64,000 bases of DNA from Burkholderia diffusa (lineage in GTDB: Bacteria > Pseudomonadota > Gammaproteobacteria > Burkholderiales > Burkholderiaceae). The position numbers and the translations under genes are program-made. Positions 42,628-52,263 of this stretch are shown here, piece by piece; the first letter of the stretch is position 1; each line of letters starts with the position of its first letter. Under the pieces are notes generated by a model. The model was not told where the DNA came from, made no database searches, and saw nothing but the letters and a program-made list of their open reading frames with translations. Location of the stretch: the NCBI RefSeq assembly GCF_902499115.1, contig NZ_CABVPN010000021.1, positions 1-64,000 of the forward strand. The letters are read 5' to 3'.

Positions 42628-43947
42628 CTAACCAACTTGCTTCAATGCCGCCGACTGCACCGGCATGCCGTCGTGCGCCGCCTCCGATCGCGCCAGCTGC
42701 GCGCGCGTGCGCCGCGTGATGTGAATCACCGCGAACACGACCGGCGCGATCAGCAGGCCTTCCGCCAGTTCGGGATCGACCGGCAGGTTCATCACGTGCA
42801 GTGCCTTGAACGCCGCCGTCGCGAGCGACAGCACGTAGTACGAAATGGCCGCCACCGACAGCCCTTCGACCGCGTGCTGCAAGTGAAGCTGATTGCGCGC
42901 GGTGCGCTCCATGCCGGCCAGCAGGCGCGTCACGTCCTTTTCCTGCGCGAGATTCACGCGCGTGCGCAGCAGGTCGACCGCCCGCGCGATCCGCGCGGCG
43001 ATCTGCTCGTGGCGCGCCCACACGCTGCGGCAGGTTTCCATCGCCGGCGCGAAGCGGCGTTCCATGAATTCGGCGATCGTCGGCATCCCTTCGATGCGCT
43101 CCTCGCGCAATTCGTGGATGCGCGCCAGCACGAGCTTTTCGTATGCACGCGACGCGCTGAAGCGGCCACCGGACCCCGACAGCGCCTCGACCCGCACCGC
43201 GAGATGCGTGAGCTTCACGAGCAAGGCCGCGTCGTCGCCGTCGGCGCCGCTCGCGTCCATCCGCTGCATCAATGCGTGCAGCGCCGCGTGGATCTCGTCG
43301 AGCTCGCGGCTCATCCGGCGCGCGACGGGCAACGCGAGCAGCGCCATCATCCGGTACGTCTCGATTTCATACAGGCGCTGCAGCAGTCGGCCGCCCTGCT
43401 CCTCGCGAAAATCCTCGTCGACGACGAGAAAGCGCATGAAGCCGTCGTCGCGCACGTGCCAGTCGCAGTACACCTTGCCACCGCCGAGCACGTTGCTGCC
43501 GACGAGCGCGGGGCCGTCGATCCAGCGGCGCAGGTCGCCGCACACGAGCCGCGCGGCGTTGCCCGTCAGCAGCTCCATGCGCACCGCGACGAAGCGGATG
43601 CCCGCGAGCCGCGCGAACCACGCAGCCGGAATGCCTTCGATCGCGAGATCGTCGAAATAGCCCGTGTCGCGACGCGGCGCGACAAACGTGAAGGTCGAGA
43701 ATTCGGTGTGCCGCTCCCACTTAAGATGCCAGCCGCACGGCGACTGCACCGCATAGTGGGTCGCGCCGTCCTGCGGCACGACGATGCCGGTGTCGCGGCA
43801 CAGTGCGTGCAGCAGCGTTTCGTGGATATCGGGCTGGCCGTCCGCGTAGATCGCGTAATGCGTGAGCGACACGGCTTCGGCGAGCCGCAGGAACGGCCGG
43901 GCATGCAATTCCGCGGCCAGCGCGGCGCGCAACGGATGATCCATCAT
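42628..43947 (-). CDS. DUF3422-family membrane protein
   Basis: A 439-residue protein of the DUF3422 family. The N-terminus (DHPLRAALAAELHARPFLRL) and the middle (QSPCGWHLKWERHTEFSTFT) are family hallmarks. A long helical, coiled-coil-like region (residues about 290-370) leads to two C-terminal hydrophobic helices (LSVAAISYYVLSLATAAFKAL and LLIAPVVFAVIHI). The overall shape resembles CorA-type or other C-terminally anchored proteins. Function unknown. It is divergent from a LysR gene. Confidence 0.85.
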   Translation of the reverse strand: MMDHPLRAALAAELHARPFLRLAEAVSLTHYAIYADGQPDIHETLLHALCRDTGIVVPQDGATHYAVQSPCGWHLKWERHTEFSTFTFVAPRRDTGYFDDLAIEGIPAAWFARLAGIRFVAVRMELLTGNAARLVCGDLRRWIDGPALVGSNVLGGGKVYCDWHVRDDGFMRFLVVDEDFREEQGGRLLQRLYEIETYRMMALLALPVARRMSRELDEIHAALHALMQRMDASGADGDDAALLVKLTHLAVRVEALSGSGGRFSASRAYEKLVLARIHELREERIEGMPTIAEFMERRFAPAMETCRSVWARHEQIAARIARAVDLLRTRVNLAQEKDVTRLLAGMERTARNQLHLQHAVEGLSVAAISYYVLSLATAAFKALHVMNLPVDPELAEGLLIAPVVFAVIHITRRTRAQLARSEAAHDGMPVQSAALKQVG

Positions 43948-44107
43948 CGGTACACCACTCTTCCTGTTCAACGCTGCGTGCCGGGCTCGCCGGCGTGATG
44001 GCCGCACCGCATCGAACGATACGGCAGGCTCGATGCCACTATGGCAGACACACAGCAACAATAAAAACGCATAATGCTGATCGTTACGTTCAGTTTTCCT
44101 GATACCC

Positions 44108-44983
44108 ATGAAGATGCTCGATCACGACGTGCTGGCCACCGTCGTCGCCGTCGCGGAAACCGGCAACATGACCCGCGCCGCCGAAGCGGTGAACCGCTCG
44201 CAGTCGGCCGTGAGCATGCAGATCAAGAGCCTGGAAGACGCGATCGGCCGGCCGCTGTTCGTGCGCAAGCCGCGCAGCATCGTGCTGACGCGCGAAGGCG
44301 AGGTGCTGCTGGGATTCGCCAGACGAATGCTGGCGCTGCGCGACGAGGCGTGGGCGGCCGTGGTGCGGCCGGAAGTGACCGGCAAGGTCGTGATCGGCGT
44401 GCCGGACGACTATGCGTCGTCGCTGCTGCCGTCGGTCCTGAAAAAATTCTCGGCGACCTACCCGAAGGTCGAGATCCAGGTGATGGGGCTGCCGAGCAGC
44501 GCGCTCGCGCCGCTGATCAAGGAGGGCACCGTCGATCTCGTGTGCGGCACGCGCATCAAGGGGCTGACCGGCGACTTCATCCGCCACGAGCCGATGGCAT
44601 GGGCCGCGATGACGAACGGGCCGCGCGTGTGGGAAGAACGGCCGCTGCCGATCGCGGTGTTCATGCCGGGCAGCGTTGCGCGCGAGAACGCGATCCGCAG
44701 CCTCGAACGCGCGAAGGTGCCGTACCGCACCTCCTATGAAAGCCCGAGCCTGCTCGGGCTCCTCAGCATGGTCGAAGCCGGCCTCGCGGTCGCGCCGCTC
44801 GCGCGCTGCGCGATACCCGCGCAGCTGTCGATGCTCGGCCGCTCACACGGGCTGCCCGATCTGCCGCCGCTCGAGCTGATCCTCGCGCGCAGCACGAAAT
44901 CGAAGCGCCCGCCATGCGACTTTCTCGCAGAGCAGTTGATGGAAGACCTGCAGCGGCAAACCGGCCAGACCGCCGACGCCTGA
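44108..44983 (+). CDS. LysR-family transcriptional regulator
   Basis: A 291-residue regulator. DNA-binding motifs are LATVVAVAETGNMTRAAEAV and SQSAVSMQIKSLEDAIGRPL; the sensor domain includes GKVVIGVPDDYASSLLPSVL and LLSMVEAGLAVAPLARCA. It faces away from the DUF3422 gene across about 160 bases and probably regulates it or itself. Confidence 0.9.
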   Translation: MKMLDHDVLATVVAVAETGNMTRAAEAVNRSQSAVSMQIKSLEDAIGRPLFVRKPRSIVLTREGEVLLGFARRMLALRDEAWAAVVRPEVTGKVVIGVPDDYASSLLPSVLKKFSATYPKVEIQVMGLPSSALAPLIKEGTVDLVCGTRIKGLTGDFIRHEPMAWAAMTNGPRVWEERPLPIAVFMPGSVARENAIRSLERAKVPYRTSYESPSLLGLLSMVEAGLAVAPLARCAIPAQLSMLGRSHGLPDLPPLELILARSTKSKRPPCDFLAEQLMEDLQRQTGQTADA

Positions 44984-45013
44984 ACCGCTGTCGGGCGCGC
45001 GCCGCCTGCGCCG

Positions 45014-45580
45014 TCACGAACCGCAGGGCCGTGGATGGCCGGCCGCGAGCAGCGCCGCGTTGACGATGCCCGCCACCGTGTCGACGAGCGCTTCCAGCGT
45101 GTCGCCATGCACATGCCGCCCGGCAGGCGGAATGCATTCGATACGCCGGCCGCCCCATTGCGACCCGCCCGTCACCGACAGCGTCGCCCCGAACCGGTTG
45201 CCGTGCCGCCGGCCGAAGATGCCGACGCGCTGCTCGCCCAGGTACGCCTGCTCCGGAAGAAACAGCCGAATGTCGACCGCAACCTGGTCGGGATCGCCGG
45301 CGCGCGCGTTCGCATCGGCCGACGGCGCGAACGTCTTCGCGATGCGCAGCGTCACGTGCGAATCCCAGGCGGCCAGCGGTCCGCCGGCCGCGTCGACACG
45401 TTCGAGGTCGACCGACCACTGATGGCGATCCGGCAGCCGGATCGCCTGACGCAGCAGCACCTCCGCCGCGCGCACGGTCACCCGCAGCTGCATGGCAAGC
45501 TGCGTGCCCGACGGCAACGCCGCCACGCGCAAGCGGCCGCTTGCCGGACGCGTAGTCTGCACTTCTTCCATGAGGTGCAT
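45014..45580 (-). CDS. Hypothetical protein, first of a paired unit
   Basis: A 188-residue soluble protein with no signal peptide, strand-rich in the middle (WDSHVTLRIAKTFAPSAD, VAVDIRLFLPEQAYLGEQ) and ending in a conserved-looking HGDTLEALVDTVAGIVNAAL. A GGGAGGATCC ribosome site supports the ATG at 45580. Family not recognised. It follows another unknown gene (45700-46065) on the same strand and may form a two-gene unit with it. Confidence 0.7.
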   Translation of the reverse strand: MHLMEEVQTTRPASGRLRVAALPSGTQLAMQLRVTVRAAEVLLRQAIRLPDRHQWSVDLERVDAAGGPLAAWDSHVTLRIAKTFAPSADANARAGDPDQVAVDIRLFLPEQAYLGEQRVGIFGRRHGNRFGATLSVTGGSQWGGRRIECIPPAGRHVHGDTLEALVDTVAGIVNAALLAAGHPRPCGS

Positions 45581-45699
45581 GGATCCTCCCTGTCGAGGGC
45601 CGGCGCCGCGTGCGACGCGGCGCACAAACGCTCGCCGCGACCGGCCCGCGGACAGCACGACGGCCGGCGAATCGGCGGCAAACCGTAACGTACGAGCAA

Positions 45700-46065
45700 T
45701 CAGCGTTCCCCGGCCTGACGATCCTGCGTCGCCACGCGCAGACGGCGGGCAACGGGACCGATCACGGCATCGACCTGCTGCGCGATCAGCATGTGCAGCG
45801 TGAAGTCGAGATTCTCCGGCGCGATGTCGAATTCCACATGGATCACGTCGCGCACGGTACGCGCGCTGACCACATATACGCCGAGCGGGGAATGCAGCAG
45901 CGCCGCGAGCCGGGCGTGCGCGAGCGCGCCGGTGTCGGCCGTCAGCGTGACGGGCAACCGCAGGCGCGGACGCGGCGGCGGGAGCGGGACGACGGTAGTG
46001 CGCGCGCCGGCACGCAGCTGGCGGCCGACGATGTCGCACCCGGGTACGGGATGGATGAAGGTCAT
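45700..46065 (-). CDS. Hypothetical protein, second of a paired unit
   Basis: A 121-residue soluble protein. The N-terminal third is Pro/Arg-rich (PLPPPRPRLRLP); the rest alternates strands and helices (LGVYVVSARTVRDVIHVEFD, ENLDFTLHMLIAQQVDAVIG). No family is recognised. A pair of A-rich repeats and a TTTGCA inverted repeat lie upstream and may regulate it. The other unknown gene starts 119 bases downstream. Confidence 0.65.
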   Translation of the reverse strand: MTFIHPVPGCDIVGRQLRAGARTTVVPLPPPRPRLRLPVTLTADTGALAHARLAALLHSPLGVYVVSARTVRDVIHVEFDIAPENLDFTLHMLIAQQVDAVIGPVARRLRVATQDRQAGER

Positions 46066-46488
46066 GGTGCGGACGGAGGGCGTCCTGGCTGTTGGACACA
46101 TCCCGAGCTTAGAAGGCGCCGCATAAATACCGTGCAAAAAAACGGCTTTGCAGTGCAAAAAACGGCATGCCGGAAGAGCAGCACATACCGGTCGGGTTGC
46201 GCGGCGTGCGCCCCGTCAACGCTGACAGGACAATCGCCAACGATCCGCCGATACACTTGTGCCACCGTGACGTCCGGCGTCCTCGATGCCGGACGGCGCT
46301 TTAATTGCACGCACGCTCCACCGCTTCCGGTTGGCCAGCCTGCATCGCACATGTCGCCCCGATCCGATGGAGTCCTGCTTGAACCCCTGGCGCCCCACGC
46401 TGCCCGACGCCCAATCCGACACCGTGCGGCATTCACGCGACACGTTCCCGGCCGCGCGGCCGGCTCGCGCGCAACCGGGCCGGCCGCA
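46066..46488. other. 423-base divergent intergenic region
   Basis: The region separates the unknown gene pair from the acyltransferase gene. Apart from the repeats listed at 46132-46166 it contains no supported gene; promoters for both directions are expected here. Confidence 0.5.
46132..46166. promoter_or_regulatory. A-rich direct repeat with embedded palindrome
   Basis: GTGCAAAAAAACGGC (46132-46146) is repeated almost exactly as GTGCAAAAAACGGC (46153-46166) with a 21-base period, two helical turns. Between and overlapping them TTTGCA-G-TGCAAA (46147-46159) is a perfect inverted repeat. This looks like an operator upstream of the minus-strand unknown pair. Confidence 0.4.
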
Positions 46489-47625
46489 ATGAGCGCCGGG
46501 CCGCGCAATGCCCGGATCGACGTGCTGCGCGGCGTGTCGATCCTGCTCGTCCTGCTGCATCACTTCAACATCCCGTATTCGCTGCGCGACACGTCCGTCG
46601 CGCGCATGTTCGGCTGGGACGCGGTGCACGCGGTGGTCCGCAACGGCAACTATGGCGTGACGATGTTCTTCGTGATCTCCGGCTACCTGATCACGTCGAA
46701 TGCGCGCCGCCGCTGGGGCAGCCTCGGCGCGGTGGACGTGCGCGCGTTCTACGTGTCGCGCATCGCGCGCATCGTCCCGTGCCTGCTCCTGCTGCTCGCG
46801 CTTGTCAACGGGCTGGCGGCGACCGGCGTGCCGATCTTCTTGAACCACGCGCCGCAGGGTGTCGCCGTGTCGTTCTGGCTCGTCAATCTCGCGTCGCTGA
46901 CGTTCTGGATGAACGTGCTGATCGGCACGTATGGATGGGTCAATTACGCGCTCGGCGTGCTGTGGTCGCTGTCGGTCGAAGAGATGTTCTACCTGTCGTT
47001 TCCGCTGCTGTGCATCGCCCTGCGCCGCGACGCGCGACTGTTCGCGTTCTGGCTGGCGGTCGTCGCGATCGGGCCCGTGTACCGCTTCACGCATGCGAGC
47101 GACGAAGGCGGGTTTCTGTATGCGTATTTCGCGTGCTTCGACGGAATCGCGATCGGCTGCTGCACCGCGGTGCTGGCCGGACGCGCCGGCTGGCAGCGGC
47201 TCGCGGCCGCGCCCGTGCAATGGCTGACCGCGATCGCGATGACCGTGCTCTATCTCGCGTGGCCGATCGCCCAGAGCCATGTGATCGGCGTATCCGCGAT
47301 GGCGCTCGGCACAGCCGTGCTGCTGATCGGCGCGCATGCCCGCGGCGAGCGAGCACCGGGCCGCGCGCTCGCGCCGCTGCGCTGGAGCGGCCGGCTCAGC
47401 TACGAGTTGTACCTGTTTCACCTGATCGCGCTCGGCGCGCTGCGCACGGTGTGGCCGCCCGCCACCATGCACGGCAACGGCAAGCTCGTGCTGCTCGTCG
47501 CGTATCTGGTGTTGTCGGCCGGATTGAGCGCGTCCGTCGCGCGCGGCTACGCGACGCCGCTCGACCGCATCATCCGGCGGGCCGCGTCGCGGCCCGCGCC
47601 GCGCGTGCCGGACGCCGCGACATGA
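46489..47625 (+). CDS. Acyltransferase 3 family membrane protein
   Basis: A 378-residue integral membrane protein with about ten transmembrane helices. The family start is ARIDVLRGVSILLVLLHHFN, with the catalytic-type histidine pair in the first helix, followed by VTMFFVISGYLI and YALGVLWSLSVEEMFYLSFP. Such enzymes O-acylate surface polysaccharides or other exported glycans. No polysaccharide genes are adjacent, so the substrate is open. Confidence 0.9.
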   Translation: MSAGPRNARIDVLRGVSILLVLLHHFNIPYSLRDTSVARMFGWDAVHAVVRNGNYGVTMFFVISGYLITSNARRRWGSLGAVDVRAFYVSRIARIVPCLLLLLALVNGLAATGVPIFLNHAPQGVAVSFWLVNLASLTFWMNVLIGTYGWVNYALGVLWSLSVEEMFYLSFPLLCIALRRDARLFAFWLAVVAIGPVYRFTHASDEGGFLYAYFACFDGIAIGCCTAVLAGRAGWQRLAAAPVQWLTAIAMTVLYLAWPIAQSHVIGVSAMALGTAVLLIGAHARGERAPGRALAPLRWSGRLSYELYLFHLIALGALRTVWPPATMHGNGKLVLLVAYLVLSAGLSASVARGYATPLDRIIRRAASRPAPRVPDAAT

Positions 47626-47682
47626 GCCGCGGCCGACGGCATCCGCAGGGTCGATGAAAGGAAGCGCGGCACGATGTGGGCA

Positions 47683-48273
47683 TCACGCCGCCTGTCCGAT
47701 CGCGGCCCGGCGCATCGTGACGATGCGCGCGGGCGGAATATTTGCCCACACGATCCGGCTGGCGTCGGCAACAAATGCCGGATCGCGCAGCGGGTGACGC
47801 TCGGGCACGCGCAAATCGTAGGTGAACTGGATCATCACGCCGTCGACTGACAGCACGCGCTCGCACTGCCCGACGATCGCCGTCACGTCCTGGCGCGGCA
47901 GCGTGCGCAGCGGCAAGCAGGACACGATCGCATCGACCGCCGCGTCGGACGGCAGCAGCCGCTCGAGCTGTCGCGCGTCGCCCGACACGATCGAGATACC
48001 GGGGAAGCGGCGTCGCAGGTGCTGCACGAACGCCGGCGACCGCTCGACCACCACGAGGCGCCGTGGCGCGACGCCGCGTTCGAGCAACGCGGCGGTGATC
48101 GCGCCGGTGCCACCGCCGAGCTCGACGACGAGGCCGTCGCCGTCCGGCACGGCATCGGCCATCTCGCGCGCCAGATGCCGCGAACTCGGGCACAACGCGC
48201 CCACCGCGGCCGGGCGGCCGACCCACTCGCGCACGAACAGTGCCGAGACACGCAACGCGTTCGGCCAGATCAT
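47683..48273 (-). CDS. Class I SAM-dependent methyltransferase (phospholipid-methyltransferase-like)
   Basis: A 196-residue enzyme. Motif I is GLVVELGGGTGAITAALLER, motif II is RRLVVVERSPAFVQHLRRRF and motif IV is VDAIVSCLPLRTLPRQDVTA. The short length and start (FVREWVGRPAAVGALCPSSR) resemble PmtA-type phosphatidylethanolamine N-methyltransferases, which often begin in the same way; this assignment is tentative. An upstream in-frame ATG at 48426 would add 51 residues without family similarity. Confidence 0.8.
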   Translation of the reverse strand: MIWPNALRVSALFVREWVGRPAAVGALCPSSRHLAREMADAVPDGDGLVVELGGGTGAITAALLERGVAPRRLVVVERSPAFVQHLRRRFPGISIVSGDARQLERLLPSDAAVDAIVSCLPLRTLPRQDVTAIVGQCERVLSVDGVMIQFTYDLRVPERHPLRDPAFVADASRIVWANIPPARIVTMRRAAIGQAA

Positions 48274-48496
48274 CGGCCAACCTTGCGCGGTTGCGCTTTC
48301 AGCTTCGACGTGCCAATGACTGCCTGCAACAGGGCTACGACGACACGAGGTTCTTTCACGTGCATCCTCCTGAACAAATCGGTCCGCCGCGCTCGCGCGG
48401 CGATCAATCGATTCTAGGAAATGCAAACTTAAGGCGACGTGAAGATTGTCCCTGATTGCGTCATCGATGCGGGCCGTGCAACCGACGGCTGCCCGA

Positions 48497-49480
48497 TCAG
48501 CGGTCGACGCGCTGCTGAAGCTGCGCGGGATACCGCTCGCCGACGATCGTGATCTGGCGCAGCGCCGTCTCGATCGCCGACAGTTCGTCGGTCGTCAGCA
48601 CCACCGCGGCCGCGCCCACGTTTTCGTCGAGCCGATGCAGCTTCGTCGTGCCCGGAATCGGCACGATCCACGACTTGCGGGCCAGCAGCCACGCCAGCGC
48701 GATCTGCGCGCGCGTCACGCCCTTGTCGGCCGCGATCCGGCCGAGCAGGTCGACGAGGCCCGCGTTGGCCCTGCGGTTTTCTTCCGAGAAGCGCGGCACG
48801 ATATTGCGGAAGTCGGTCACATCGAACGTCGTGCTCGCATCGATCGCCCCCGTCAGGAAACCCTTGCCGAGCGGGCTGAACGCCACGAAGCCGATGCCGA
48901 GCTCCTCGAGCGTCGGCAGGATGCGCTCCTCCGGCTCGCGCCACCACAGCGAATATTCGCTTTGTAGCGCCGCGACGGGCTGCACCGCGTGCGCGCGGCG
49001 AATCGTCTGCTCACCGGCTTCCGACAGCCCGAAGTGCGCGACCTTGCCTTCGCCGATCAGATCCTTGACGGTGCCCGCGACGTCCTCGATCGGCACGTTC
49101 GGATCGACGCGATGCTGATAGAACAGATCGATGCGGTCGACCTTCAGCCGCTTGAGCGCTGCGTCGGCCACCGCGCGGATCTGCGACGGCCGGCTGTCGA
49201 CGCCCTTCATCGGCTCGCCATTCTCGAAACCGAACTTGGTGGCGATCACGACCTGATCGCGAAACGGCGCCACCGCCTCGCCCACCAGCTCCTCGTTGAC
49301 GAACGGGCCGTACGCTTCGGCCGTATCGAAGAAGGTCACGCCACGTTCGAACGCCGCGCGAATCAGCGCGACGCCGCTCGCCTTGTCGGTGGCCGGACCG
49401 TAGCCGTAACTCAATCCCATGCAGCCGAGCCCGATTGCCGAGACTTCGAGGCCGCTCTTTCCAAGCATGCGCTTTTGCAT
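48497..49480 (-). CDS. Aldo/keto reductase
   Basis: A 327-residue NADPH-dependent reductase with a TIM-barrel fold. Catalytic tetrad motifs are FFDTAEAYGPFVNEEL (Asp and Tyr), VIATKFGFENGE (Lys) and FYQHRVDPNVP (His). The cofactor site is IVPIPGTTKLHRLDENVGAA. It belongs to the AKR11/13-like group of general stress reductases. AGGAGAAAG precedes the ATG. The divergent LysR gene is its probable regulator. Confidence 0.93.
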   Translation of the reverse strand: MQKRMLGKSGLEVSAIGLGCMGLSYGYGPATDKASGVALIRAAFERGVTFFDTAEAYGPFVNEELVGEAVAPFRDQVVIATKFGFENGEPMKGVDSRPSQIRAVADAALKRLKVDRIDLFYQHRVDPNVPIEDVAGTVKDLIGEGKVAHFGLSEAGEQTIRRAHAVQPVAALQSEYSLWWREPEERILPTLEELGIGFVAFSPLGKGFLTGAIDASTTFDVTDFRNIVPRFSEENRRANAGLVDLLGRIAADKGVTRAQIALAWLLARKSWIVPIPGTTKLHRLDENVGAAAVVLTTDELSAIETALRQITIVGERYPAQLQQRVDR

Positions 49481-49539
49481 GACTTTCTCCTGCTGAAAGG
49501 TGAAGACGATTGACGGGATGCCCGAGGAAGCGAGTGTAG

Positions 49540-49559
49540 GTTGATGGATAAGTCTCAAC
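49540..49559. promoter_or_regulatory. Candidate LysR operator
   Basis: GTTGA and TCAAC flank ten bases (TGGATAAGTC) in the 121-base divergent region between the aldo/keto reductase and LysR genes. This interrupted palindrome fits the general LysR box pattern. Confidence 0.4.
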
Positions 49560-49601
49560 AATCGGCGTAACATTTCATGCATTATTGAGGGAATTTAATT
49601 A

Positions 49602-50519
49602 ATGCTGCGCACTGGCCTCGGCGAACTCACGACCTTCATCACGATCGCGGAACAGCGCAGCTTCAGCGGCGCGGCCCGCATCCTCGGCGTGTCGCCGTCG
49701 GCGCTGAGCCATGCGATCCGTCATCTCGAGGCGCGGCTCGGCGTGCGCCTGTTCAACCGCACGACCCGCTCCGTCGCGCTGACCCAAGCCGGCGAACAGT
49801 TGCTGCTGCGCGTGCGGCCCGCCGTCGCCGATCTCGAGGACGCGATGAACGACGCCGCGACCGCCCGCAACCGGCCGTCCGGCCAGATCCGGATCAGCGC
49901 GTCGGAATCCGCGTCGCGCCCGCTGATCCGGCATGTGCTGCCCGGCTTCGTCGCGCGCTATCCGGACATCCACGTGGAGTTCGTCGTCGATTCGCGGCTG
50001 ATCGACATCGTCGAACACGGCTTCGACGCCGGCATCCGCGTGCGGGAGGACGTGCCGCGCGACATGATCGCCGTGCGGTTCGGCGACGCTGTCCGCTTCG
50101 TCGCGGTGGCGTCGCCCGACTACCTGGCGCGGCACCCCGCGCCGGACACGCCACAGGACCTCACGCGCCACCGGTGCATCCGGTTCCGCTTCGAAAGCGG
50201 CGCGCTCTATCGATGGGACCTGATGCGCGACGGCAAGCGCGTGAGCGTCGACGTCGACGGGCCGATGACGCTCGGCAACCTGGGGCTGATGGTCGACGCG
50301 GCGCTCGCCGGCATCGGCATCGCATGGGTCACGCACGCGCGGGTCGCCGAGCATCTGGCCGACGGCCGGCTCGTGCGCGTGTTGCCCGAATGGGCGCAGA
50401 CATTCGACAGCCTGTGCCTCTACTATCCGGCGAACCGGCATCCGCCAGCCGCCCTGCGGCTGTTCGTCGAAGCCGTGCGCGAATGGACGGCTGCGGGAGG
50501 TAACGCGTCGGACGACTGA
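49602..50519 (+). CDS. LysR-family transcriptional regulator
   Basis: A 305-residue regulator. DNA-binding motifs are FITIAEQRSFSGAARILGVS and PSALSHAIRHLEARLGVRLF; the effector domain contains GQIRISASESASRPLIRHVL and DAALAGIGIAWVTHARVAEH. It is divergent from the aldo/keto reductase gene, the layout typical of LysR activators and their targets. Confidence 0.9.
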   Translation: MLRTGLGELTTFITIAEQRSFSGAARILGVSPSALSHAIRHLEARLGVRLFNRTTRSVALTQAGEQLLLRVRPAVADLEDAMNDAATARNRPSGQIRISASESASRPLIRHVLPGFVARYPDIHVEFVVDSRLIDIVEHGFDAGIRVREDVPRDMIAVRFGDAVRFVAVASPDYLARHPAPDTPQDLTRHRCIRFRFESGALYRWDLMRDGKRVSVDVDGPMTLGNLGLMVDAALAGIGIAWVTHARVAEHLADGRLVRVLPEWAQTFDSLCLYYPANRHPPAALRLFVEAVREWTAAGGNASDD

Positions 50520-50541
50520 CGGTTCGCCCCGCTCCGCCACT

Positions 50542-52263
50542 TCACCGCAGGTTGGTCCTCGCCAGCTCGACGATCTCGTCGCCGCGCCCGCTCAGGATCG
50601 CGCGCAGCATGAACAGGCTGAAGCCCTTCGCATGCGCGAGCTCGATCTTCGGCGGCATCGCCAGTTCGTACTTCGACGTGACGACGTCGACGACCGCCGG
50701 CCCGTCATGCGCGAACGCCGTGCGCAATGCCTGCTCGACGTTCTCCGAATGTTCGACGCGCACGCTGAAGATGCCCGCGCCCTTCGCGATCGCCGCGAAG
50801 TCGGTCGGGCTCAGGTCGACGTTCGTGTCGAGATAGCCGGCCGCCTTCAGCTCCATCGACACGAAGCCGAGCAGGCTGTTGTTGTAGACGACGATCTTGA
50901 TCGGCAGGTTGAGCTGGCGCGCGGTCAGCAGATCGCCGAGCAGCATCGACAGCCCGCCGTCGCCCGACAGCGACACGACCTGCCGCCCCGGATGCGCGCC
51001 CTGCGCGCCGAGCGCCTGCGGCATCGCGTTCGCCATCGAGCCGTGGTTGAAGGAGCCGTGCAGCTGGCGCTTGCCGTTCATCGTCAGGTAGCGCGCGGCC
51101 CACAGCGTCGGCGTGCCGACGTCGGCCGTGAAGATCGCGTCGTCGGCCGCGACGTCGTCGACGATCTTCGTCAGGTATTGCGGATGAATCGCGCGGCCCG
51201 GCGGCTCGGCCACCGCGAGATCGTCGAGCCCCTTGCGCGCAGCCGCGTAGTGCTTCAGCGAGTTCTCGAGGAAGCGCCGCTGCGTCTTGCGCGTGAGGCG
51301 CGGCAGCAGCGCAGCGATCGTTTCCTTCACCGTGCCGACGAGCCCCAACGCAAGCGGCGCACGGTGCCCGAGCTGCGAGCCTTTGCAGTCGATCTGCGCG
51401 ATCTTTGCGTTGGTCGGATAGAACGGCCGGTAAGGGAAGTCCGTGCCGAGCATCAGCAGCGTGTCGCACGATTCCATCGCGTGATAGCCCGAGCTGAAGC
51501 CGATCAACCCCGTCATCCCGACGTCGAACGGGTTGTCCCATTCGACGAACTGCTTGCCGCGCAGCGCATGCACGACCGGCGCGCCGAGCGTGTCGGCCAG
51601 CGCGACCACTTCGTCGTGCGCGCCCTGCGTGCCGCTGCCGCACAGCAGCGTGACCGCGTCCGACGCGTCGAGCAGCGCCGCGAGCCGGTCGAGATCGGCG
51701 TCGGCCGGAAGGATCGACGGCGGCGCCGAGCCGCTCCACGCAGGCGCCTCTTCCGGGCCGTCGCCGAGCGCGATGTCGCCCGGCAGCACGATCACCGCGA
51801 CGCCGCGCTCCTCGATCGCGGTGCGCATCGCGCGCGCGAGCACGCGCGGGAACTGCGATGCGTTGGTCACGAGTTCCGCGAAATGACTGCACTCGCGGAA
51901 CAGCTCCTGCGGATGGGTTTCCTGGAAGTAGCCGAGGCCGATCTCGGTCGACGGGATGTGCGCGGCGATCGCCAGCACCGGCTGGTGATTGCGATGGCAG
52001 TCGTAGAGGCCGTTGATCAGGTGCAGGTTGCCGGGGCCGCAGCTGCCCGCGCACACCGCGAGCCGGCCGGTCGACGCGGCATCGGCGCCGGCCGCGAACG
52101 CGGCGCTTTCCTCGTGCCGCGTATGCATCCAGCGGATCGAGCCGATCTGGCTCAGGCTGAACGACAGCCCGTTCAGGCTGTCGCCCGTCACACCCCAGAT
52201 CCGCTCGACGCCCGCTGCCGCCAGCGTCTTCGCCAGGTATTCCGCCATCGTCTGTCTAGCCAT
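50542..52263 (-). CDS. poxB: Pyruvate dehydrogenase (quinone), pyruvate oxidase
   Basis: A 573-residue TPP- and FAD-dependent flavoprotein that decarboxylates pyruvate to acetate and passes electrons to ubiquinone at the membrane. It closely follows E. coli PoxB in length (572) and signature segments: GVTGDSLNGLSFSLSQIGSI, CAGSCGPGNLHLINGLYDCH, HPQELFRECSHFAELV and the TPP motif SGDGGLSMLLGDLLTARQ. Of the ATGs at 52278, 52266 and 52263 I prefer the last, which aligns with the E. coli start and follows GAGGG. Confidence 0.92.
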   Translation of the reverse strand: MARQTMAEYLAKTLAAAGVERIWGVTGDSLNGLSFSLSQIGSIRWMHTRHEESAAFAAGADAASTGRLAVCAGSCGPGNLHLINGLYDCHRNHQPVLAIAAHIPSTEIGLGYFQETHPQELFRECSHFAELVTNASQFPRVLARAMRTAIEERGVAVIVLPGDIALGDGPEEAPAWSGSAPPSILPADADLDRLAALLDASDAVTLLCGSGTQGAHDEVVALADTLGAPVVHALRGKQFVEWDNPFDVGMTGLIGFSSGYHAMESCDTLLMLGTDFPYRPFYPTNAKIAQIDCKGSQLGHRAPLALGLVGTVKETIAALLPRLTRKTQRRFLENSLKHYAAARKGLDDLAVAEPPGRAIHPQYLTKIVDDVAADDAIFTADVGTPTLWAARYLTMNGKRQLHGSFNHGSMANAMPQALGAQGAHPGRQVVSLSGDGGLSMLLGDLLTARQLNLPIKIVVYNNSLLGFVSMELKAAGYLDTNVDLSPTDFAAIAKGAGIFSVRVEHSENVEQALRTAFAHDGPAVVDVVTSKYELAMPPKIELAHAKGFSLFMLRAILSGRGDEIVELARTNLR

